From: Harmonia axyridis
Taxonomy: Eukaryota > Arthropoda > Insecta > Coleoptera > Coccinellidae
Direction: 5' to 3'
Length of the DNA stretch: 64,000 bases
NCBI RefSeq assembly: GCF_914767665.1
Contig: NC_059501.1
Location: forward strand, 55,552,798 to 55,616,797
Shown: positions 56,825 through 64,000 of the stretch, piece after piece
How positions within the stretch are numbered: the stretch's first letter is position 1
Layout of the letters: every line of letters begins with the position of its first letter
The notes under the pieces: model-generated
Database searches by the model: none
Told to the model about the DNA's origin: nothing
Seen by the model: the letters and a program-made list of their open reading frames with translations, nothing else
Translations under genes and position numbers: made by a program

Positions 56825-57643
56825 TCTCTAATTCTGTGGTTATTCCGTTCATTCTTCCACATCTTGTAGAACAAAATCGTGCGAGAATATATCAGAAACG
56901 CACAGTTTTCATGGTTATATTTTATTATTCTATGTTGGTTCTCTGAACTTTCCGCCACGGCTTTATCTGTCAATTCATCAATTTGGCTTAAAGAAATCAG
57001 TTCTGCCAACCAACTTTTTTCAATACAAAAATCACTAAATTATATTTATGGAAATATTTCATTAATTTCAATGAAAATGCAATGAATTAGAGAAAATAAT
57101 GTATAATACTCGTACAGAAGGCTCATTCTACCACTCGTTCATTCCAAAACTCGCCACTTCGTGGCTCGTTTTTGAATTTTGAACTCGTGGAAGAATATCA
57201 ATGCCTTCTGCACTTGTATTATAAATAACTATTCTCTAATTCTGTGGTTATTCCGTTAATTCTTCCACATCTTGTAGAACAAAATCGTGCGAGAATATAT
57301 CAGAAACGCACAGTTTTCATAGTTATATTTTATTATTCTATGTTGGTACTCCGAACTTTCCGCCACGGCTTTATCTGTCAATTCATCAATTTGCCTTGAA
57401 GAAATCAGTTCTGCCAAGCAACATTTTTCAATGCAAAAATCACTAAATTATATTTATGGAAATATTTCATTAATTCCAATAAAAATGCAATGGATTAGAG
57501 AAAATAATGTATAATACTCGTACAGAAGGCTCATTCTACCACTCGTTCATTCAAAAACTCGCCACTTCGTGGCTCGTTTTTGAATTTTGAACTCGTGGAA
57601 GAATATCAATGCCTTCTGCACTTGTATTATAAATAACTATTCA
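56825..57643. repeat. tandem duplication, about 2 x 408 bp
   Basis: Units 56825-57232 and 57233-57643, about 95% identical, from CTCTAATTCTGTGGTTATTC to TATAAATAACTATTC. Each contains an inverted pair TTCAAAAACTCGCCA / TGGCTCGTTTTTGAA around CTTCG. No coding content supported. Confidence 0.85.
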
Positions 57644-57974
57644 GATTCAATGCCCATTGTTGACGCACAACCTCTGGCCAAAGGGACTCGCGTTATTTGT
57701 CCCATATAGGACACTAGATATTATTATGAATATTATCACGTTTTTAATGAACCGATATAGTTTTGTTCCTCTTGTCTAGTTTCTAACTTGAAGTGCTATT
57801 TACTTTGTTCTTAGACTCTTTGATATCGAGGTAAATGGAAGTTAGGAGAAGATAGCAGCGGATTGTATGAACTGTATTTTTTAGGTTAATTAATACTTGA
57901 AATTGAAGAAACAGTAACCTCAATCGGATATGTAATGATTTTCTGAGCAAACTCAAATAATTTATTTCGAAAAA

Positions 57975-58130
57975 CTACTCGGACACATCGATTTTGGATT
58001 CGAGGGGGACAACTTTTAAGATTAAATTCATAACCATACCGCTTCATCCCTTACTGTTCGAACACCAACTCCTTAATTTTAAATAGGAAAGATGGGGTCA
58101 GTGATAACTCATTCGAAAGGTTTTTTTTTC
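57975..58130. repeat. diverged single-arm copy of the 4323-5029 foldback family
   Basis: Same order of blocks as the left arm of that element: CTCGGACA.ATCGATTT, TTCGAGGGGGACAACTT, CCGCTTCATCCCTTACTG and TAGG(A)AAAGATGGGGTCAGTGA. No opposite arm nearby. Confidence 0.6.
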
Positions 58131-59120
58131 TGAATTCAGTATATGTATTATTTTTTTGGGCGGTTGAGGCGACGAATTATAGAAAACATGAGAACTAGAT
58201 TCGAACAGAATCACTATGTATGAGCGGGGGAGGAGAACAGTTTGAACATTTAATTAACTATTTATTTGATTGCCCAACAGCAACATTTTCAGCAATTATC
58301 AATAAGTTGTTGTTTCATCAAGGGTTCTCGAAACATCTTTTGAAATTGTTTTCTTCTACTGTTCCTAAAATAAACATTTATTTTTGATGGGAGAAACTAA
58401 CAGTAGGTATTTTGATGTCTGGTGTATGACAGTTATGGAATATTAAAAAAATAGAATAAATTAATAATAAAATTCGATTGATTACACAGCATGATCGACG
58501 GAAAAACCAGTTTAAATATGAATATTCCGTAAACCAATTGATCAAATGAGAAAAAAATCAAAATGCTTGATCTAATTCGATCAGGCCGGTTTCCGCACAG
58601 AATCAAAATGAACCGTACACCCTCAAAAGGGAGCACCACCACGAGGCTGCTCAGTTCAAAACGAAATCAGAGATATTTCTTCTGACAAATCACCGATTCT
58701 TATGGGATTTTCACATAATAATATTAAACAATAATCTACATCGTAGAGTATAAATATTTTGATTTGAGAATGAAAAAAACAAATTCCTAAAATTGCTATG
58801 AAAAGTAGCGTATCTATTCTTCATAGCTTACTCAATTTCAAAACTATGTATAGCTCATACTGTGGGAAATATTATTCCCCACGGCACTTTGCCCACACCT
58901 CACTTGGTAGAAAAATGAAATTGGTCTTTTGAATCGTTTCTATGGAAACGCAATAAATTAGCACATACTGTCAACGAAGGCCATTTTGATTTGAATCAAG
59001 TCCATTACTTGAATTATTGAAATTTGTGCAGTTGTAGGAAATAGTATATTGTGCAACAAGTGGGGAAAGTTCAATTTTTCTCGCGAGTGTGGAAGTTTGT
59101 GGCACGATCCTGAAAGGCGA
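58131..59120. other. intergenic or intronic, nothing recognised
   Basis: AT-rich, without a coding frame or repeat that I can support. Confidence 0.4.
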
Positions 59121-59926
59121 TACAAAAGTTTCACGAAATCGACTAGTGTTTTTTAAAATGATTTCACAAAACGAAATATATATAGAGTGAGCAACATATT
59201 GATTGCAACTTCATTTTTTCAAATGGAACATGCTGTATACTCTTCTATATTTGACTAACTATTTTTCCCCTGATTTCGAATATATAACATATGTTTGGCA
59301 TATCTCTCTTATTCTGAGTATCACAGAGTTTCAAATTTTAAGAACCACCAGACATGCTCACTAATTAGTTTTCAAGTGGTAGGCTTCGATAACTAAAAAT
59401 GCCTTTTTTTGACTTATCTCGTTGGCAACGATATGACATACGTTTTTCAATATTAATTGGAATTCGATGATTTGGATGCAACTCCATATATTCTCTCTTT
59501 GTAGCTTTCTTATTTTTATTGTTCTTCACATAAAGTGAAAATATTTCAAATTTTTCCGCTTTTGTGTAGTGCATATTCGATGAATACTTTCATTCAATGA
59601 CAAACGTATGTCATAAATCGTTGCCAACGAGATAACTCAAAAAAGGGCATTTTGAGTTATCGCCGCCTACCACTTGAAAACTGATTACTGAGCATGCCAG
59701 GTGGTTCTTGAAATTTGAAACTCTGTGGTACTCAGAATAAGAGAGATATGCCAAATATATGTTATATATTCGAAATCAGGGGAAAAGAGATAGTCAAATA
59801 TATAAAATTGTACAGGATGTTCCATTTGAAAAAATGAAGTTACAATCAATATTTTGCCCACTCTGTATATATTTCGTTTTGTGAAATCATTTTAAAAATA
59901 CTAGTCGATTTCGTGAAACTTTTGTA
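59121..59926 (-). mobile_element. foldback transposon with transposase N-terminus in its loop
   Basis: Arms 59121-59446 and 59602-59926 are close inverted copies of about 325 bases; the spacer is 155 bases. An inner end TATATATAGAGTGAGCAA pairs with a CCACTCTGTATATA-like end on the right. On the - strand the spacer begins 28 bases inside the right arm with an ATG and encodes a DUF4817-like start (next entry), which stops making sense exactly where the left arm begins. This fits an internally deleted transposon that keeps the 5' repeat, the start codon and the 3' repeat. Confidence 0.8.
59446..59574 (-). pseudogene. DUF4817-like helix-turn-helix N-terminus of a transposase
   Basis: About 43 codons from ATG at 59574: MHYTKAEKFEIFSLYVKNNK, then ATKREYMELHPNHRIP. 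DUF4817-type sequences read M.YT.EE...I...YG...N...A.R.Y...P.R..P, and occur at the N-terminus of insect Tc1/mariner-superfamily transposases. The frame then enters the terminal-repeat arm and continues for 25 meaningless codons. Confidence 0.6.
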
Positions 59927-61253
59927 GAAAATATTTTTTGTACCTCTTTTAGTAACAAAGTTAAAGGGGGGGTCAGATTATGGTGAAAAACCCGGTACAA
60001 CAAAGTTTGGTCATCGCAGGAGCGCCAGATGGAAAATGAATGGGTACCCAATGTTCGACTGATACGCGGAAAGCCATATGGTGGTAATCCCTCTAAACTG
60101 AAAATTTAAAATTTCATATTCTTTTTCATTAATGAATCGAACTTTATTGTTTATTATAGTATATCCAAAGTCACTTGGAGGAAGATGAATATGTATTTCG
60201 ATTATACAAGGTTTGCCCAAGTTTCCAGAAATTCTTTTGGAGATAGTGAATTTATTGCCTAACAATACTTTCAAATAAACCCCGGTATTTAGCAGATCGC
60301 GGTATCCACTTCAAAGGGACATCTATGGCCAAGCGTTTTTATGGACTAGTTCAAGTGACTTTGGATATACTATACCATTTCATTGATATGCAGGTTCCTA
60401 TTTTGGAAAAATTATGAATCAGGCAGTGGTTGATCGATATAAAGACCCCGATTGAATCATCCCAAACGTAGCGAGCTTTCGCAACGAAGCCCGCCAGTTG
60501 CAGGGCGCCCCAAGTCATGAAATTTCCCCCATTTCGTTCCACGCGACAGAGGATTCCCTCCTATCGATCGGGACACACCCGTGTTGAGGGCGACGCACTC
60601 TCCCATATGCTTCCCGTTGCCGCCCTGTCTCCGTCTACATTCCAGCCGGATTTGCCACCCCACACTGGCCCCCCCAACTTCTGGGATCACCAGATACGAA
60701 ACCGCCTGGGAAATATGACGACCTCTTGGTTTATTGCAGTGCGTTTTATCGCAATTCTTTTCTGTGTTCATTACAGGTTGTGGACCGTTAGTGAAGACGT
60801 TTTTTTTTTACGGGAATAGAAGGGAATTCTGTAGACGCTCCAATTTATTGGATGGGGAGGTTTTGAAACTTTTACGGTTAACCAGAGGGTAAATGAATAT
60901 TTCAAGTATTGAAGTAATGGGGGAGAGCCTAGGCGTTCTACCGTTGCACTATTTCATTTTATTATTTCAATTTATTATCAGCAAAAAGTTTCTTGAAAAA
61001 CTTTGTCGTATAGTTTTTGAGGACAGGAAAATGTTCATTGATAACATAACCAATTTAAAAAATTCCTTCATTACAATAAATGGAGAATTTACTAACGTGG
61101 AGTAAGGACTGTAAGGAGCCTTTGAGCGCTCGTCATTCATTCGTCAATTGTACCTTTAAAGACCACAAAACAGTATATAAGAATATCCATTGGTGCAGCT
61201 GGCACATGAAGGAACAAGCGCTCAAAGAAAATTTCTAAGATTGTGATGAACAG
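59927..61253. other. unassigned, with a GC-rich island at about 60470-60740
   Basis: The island has long C- and G-rich runs (for example CACTGGCCCCCCCAACTT) unlike the surrounding AT-rich DNA. Overlapping frames exist on both strands, as expected in GC-rich DNA with few stops, and none resembles a known protein. An 87-codon minus-strand frame (60011-60274) is also unrecognised. It could be a promoter-type island or foreign DNA. Confidence 0.35.
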
Positions 61254-61261
61254 TATTAAAT

Positions 61262-61758
61262 TAGAGCCGTCGCCAGGACCGGCAAACCGGACATTTTGGC
61301 GGAGCGCCAAATTTTAGGGACGCAGTCAGTTAAAAAAACAAGACATATTTTTTGACATAAAAATGTTTTCTCAGTGAAAATTTCTCTATTTGTAGTAAAA
61401 TAATAAAATTACCAGGAGCCAATTTTTTTGAATCGAATAGATGCCCACAACTACAGTTATGAAAATACAAGTAGATAGATACTAAAATGCACCTTCAAGA
61501 ACTACGTCGTCTTTTTCCACTTATAGAGCGTCGTAATTTGAAACAACGCAGGACGTCTTTTTGATGAAATCGACAAAACGTCCTTTGATAAATTTGACAA
61601 GGAGATTTTAAGTCGAATAATACGATTTCATATGAAATTGAAAAGATGCCTGAGGTGAATGACAGAGGCTGCTACAAAAAAAATTCAGATAAATTAGGCA
61701 AAACAAGGCGGCGAAATTTTTTTTTGCAAGGGCGCCAAAATATCTGGTGGCGGCCTAG
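61262..61758. mobile_element. complete 497-bp hAT-type MITE (reference copy)
   Basis: Ends TAGAGCCGTCGCCAG and, reversed, CTAGGCCGCCACCAG. A perfect 8-bp target duplication TATTAAAT flanks it (61254-61261 and 61759-61766). The body lacks any transposase. Copies at 10632-12488 and 23764-25462 are the same family with later insertions. Confidence 0.85.
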
Positions 61759-61766
61759 TATTAAAT

Positions 61767-64000
61767 TTAGCATTCATCAAATATAAACACATTTGAATTA
61801 TATTCTGTTTTAAATTTATATGTGTAGGTAAATCGATGTTTACTAGAGACAATATCAACCAAAAGATAAAATTTGGTTTTTGAGAATCATTCCAATCTGG
61901 AAGTATAATTTGTATATTTACTCCATTGAGTTGTAACATTTTCAATCACGATTTTTGGGTTTAGTCTCCATTCAATTCGAAGAAGCTAGTAGATATGTAA
62001 ATTTTCAGTTTTTGAATTTTTTAGGTGATTTGAAGAATTTGAAATATAAGACCCTGAGGAGGAAAAATTGTATGAAAAATACTGAAAAGTACGTCAGTCG
62101 TTATGGTAATTCATTAATTTGATTTATTAGATCTTTAGTTCTTGTGTTGATAATTTTATTTTTTCTTTTATTTGCTAAAATGATCGTCCTTATTAGTTTG
62201 CATATTAGGCAAATAAATATGCAAATATTGAAAGAAATATTGAAAGTAAAGGTTCATTCAGAATTTCTTTATATTTTAAGATTTTTTATTTTTCAATATC
62301 ATACTCAATTTCCAGACTTGGCTTCTAAACCACTCGATTCATCAGATTCTGGATACCTTTTAATGGAATTGATGTATGAGAGATTATATCGACAATTATT
62401 AATGAACCAACCGGAGTATTCAAACCTCAATCGTATCCAGAAAATTTCAAGTCTTTGTTTTGGGAGTAAGCGTATATACAGCCGGATATAAATGAATGTG
62501 CTTAAAAAATCTGTTTTGTAGATTCGTTTGGAAGAAGTTTCCTCTTTCATAACACCATCTCTAAACTCGTATAAAAAAATCAATATGAAAAATATTAACA
62601 AATATTCAGCGACGAGGTTTGAATCCGAGTTTATTCGTTCTGAAACTATTGAGGCTAAAACTTTGTGATGGTGAATATTGTCGAGATACAAGGTGTGTCT
62701 TTGACTTATACATATAGTTCAACTGAAGATGCTTGGAGTGAAAACAAACACTTTTGTTGAAAATCCATAACGAAATGTAATTTTCAGTTATATCTCTAAA
62801 ATGATTTGATGAATCTTCTCCCAACACAAAATTCCATTGACATCTTTTCCAGTTCCTTCATTATGACCATTTATATTATTATCTATTATTGCATTATATA
62901 GAGTCTACAAGGGAATTTTGCTGTGATGTTTGTCAATCTGAACGTTCACAGATGAATATCATTTATTTATATGAAACTGAAAAGTTGAATGATGAATAAC
63001 TCTTGTACGAAATGAAACAACGATAATTAATAAATGATTGGAGATCAATATCCAGAGCTTTAATAGGTGGTTGCAAGCTGAATTCGTTATTGTTATGGAA
63101 AATTATATAGACATTAAGAGAAGAATATTCAATATTTATCGAAATTGGGGTAACAAAATTTTTGTAGATATTATAAATACCCGTTCGCCAAATGGAATGG
63201 TAAAAGTAAATTTATGCTAGTTTTTCTGATACGGCAACTCATTTCAAAGGTTGAAATGGTACACTTTATGCTTGGAAAAACTTTAGTGTGCAGGTTGCCA
63301 GTGGTAGCATAAATCACTATAAAAATTTGAAATGGCTTTATCTTTTCATTTAGGCCAAATCGGAAAAAATGCTGAAGGGAAAAGTGTTTATTTTGACCTC
63401 AAGAATTTAATGTTAAAATATATGTACAAGTCAAAGATTCACCCTGAATATTTTTTCAGAAATTATTCATTGTTTGCAAAATTAATGAATCTCAATCTAG
63501 AATTGGATATGATAAATCCGAATATTGCTTTTTTATTTTGATGGGCAAAAATGTTCATTATGTCTTTCAAGATCTTATTGATTATCATAGAATGAGGACA
63601 TCGCATACACGTGTTCAATTGACAAACGGTATTAACTGAAATTCAGATTTCTGCAGAGCCCAGATCGAAAATCCTTTGTTCGTTTCCTCCACAATTTCCG
63701 CCGGTCCTAATCAAGCTGAAAGCAAATAATCATTCGAGGATGTCGAGAACGACTTTTCACGGAAAATACATCCTTTGTGCTCGTATCCCCGACACGGTTC
63801 TCCTTGATTTCCTTTCTTTTCCCGAGATAGATTCGACCCCCACACTCGCCTGTCAAGTAGTTCATTAGTTCCCTTACGTCTGATCGCAGACGGTTCGGCA
63901 TCCATCTTCAAGGGCGTAGATCTTTTTTTTTCTTAGGTGGGTAATCGAAAAAAAAATTTTTCGCGACAACGTTAACTCATATCTGTAATGTGAGAAAAAA
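61767..64000. other. right end of window, no gene recognised
   Basis: AT-rich to about 63640, then a moderately GC-rich block (about 63650-63900) with overlapping minus-strand frames of 64-66 codons that resemble nothing I know. No VAT1-like 5' exon was found here. Confidence 0.4.

Noticed and set aside
60457..60819. Overlapping frames of 100-104 codons on both strands
   Set aside because: Expected in a GC-rich segment with few stop codons; no family resemblance, no splice or start context.

Overview
This is an AT-rich, intron-rich insect genomic window, most likely from a beetle. Evidence for an insect: six-exon genes with GT/AG splice sites and AATAAA polyadenylation signals, homologues of animal ABHD4/ABHD5 and VAT1, a mariner end, a Jockey-type LINE and hAT and PIF/Harbinger-like DNA transposons. 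The beetle assignment is an inference from general character, not from a diagnostic gene.

Host genes. Three alpha/beta-hydrolase genes of the ABHD4/ABHD5 (Drosophila pummelig) family lie head to tail on the + strand: gene A (455-9509, 334 aa), gene B (16148-30557, 329 aa) and gene C (41827-46469, 357 aa). All three have six coding exons with identical intron phases (1,1,1,2,0), so they arose by tandem duplication. A and B are much closer to each other than to C. All keep Ser (GHSMG), Asp and His of the hydrolase triad, but all carry HX4E where ABHD4/5 proteins usually have HX4D. At 52674-53795 on the - strand are the last three exons of a VAT1-like zinc-free quinone-oxidoreductase-fold gene with a Lys/Glu-rich tail; its 5' exons are not visible to the right.

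Mobile DNA fills the rest. Introns of A and B hold long inverted-repeat (foldback) elements, hAT MITEs, RTE-like RT scraps and a tyrosine-recombinase pseudogene. Between B and C is a Jockey-like LINE (about 30949-36158) whose ORF2 is split by a 1.72-kb hAT element with a perfect 8-bp target duplication; a second decayed relative follows (37277-38688), then a PIF/Harbinger-like remnant (39494-41014). The right third (46.5-64 kb) holds further LINE, mariner, foldback and hAT remnants around VAT1 and no other gene that I can recognise.

Main points of interest: (1) several foldback elements carry different pieces (N-terminal DUF4817-type, and C-terminal DDE_3-type) of what looks like one Tc1/mariner-superfamily transposase, suggesting that they are internally deleted long-TIR transposons; (2) the hAT-in-LINE insertion can be resolved to the base and the LINE frame is otherwise open across it; (3) a tyrosine-recombinase gene remnant sits inside a pair of 23-bp inverted repeats, itself nested in a hAT MITE; (4) the ABHD paralogues share a changed acyltransferase motif. 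I did not find a clearly new multi-gene system.
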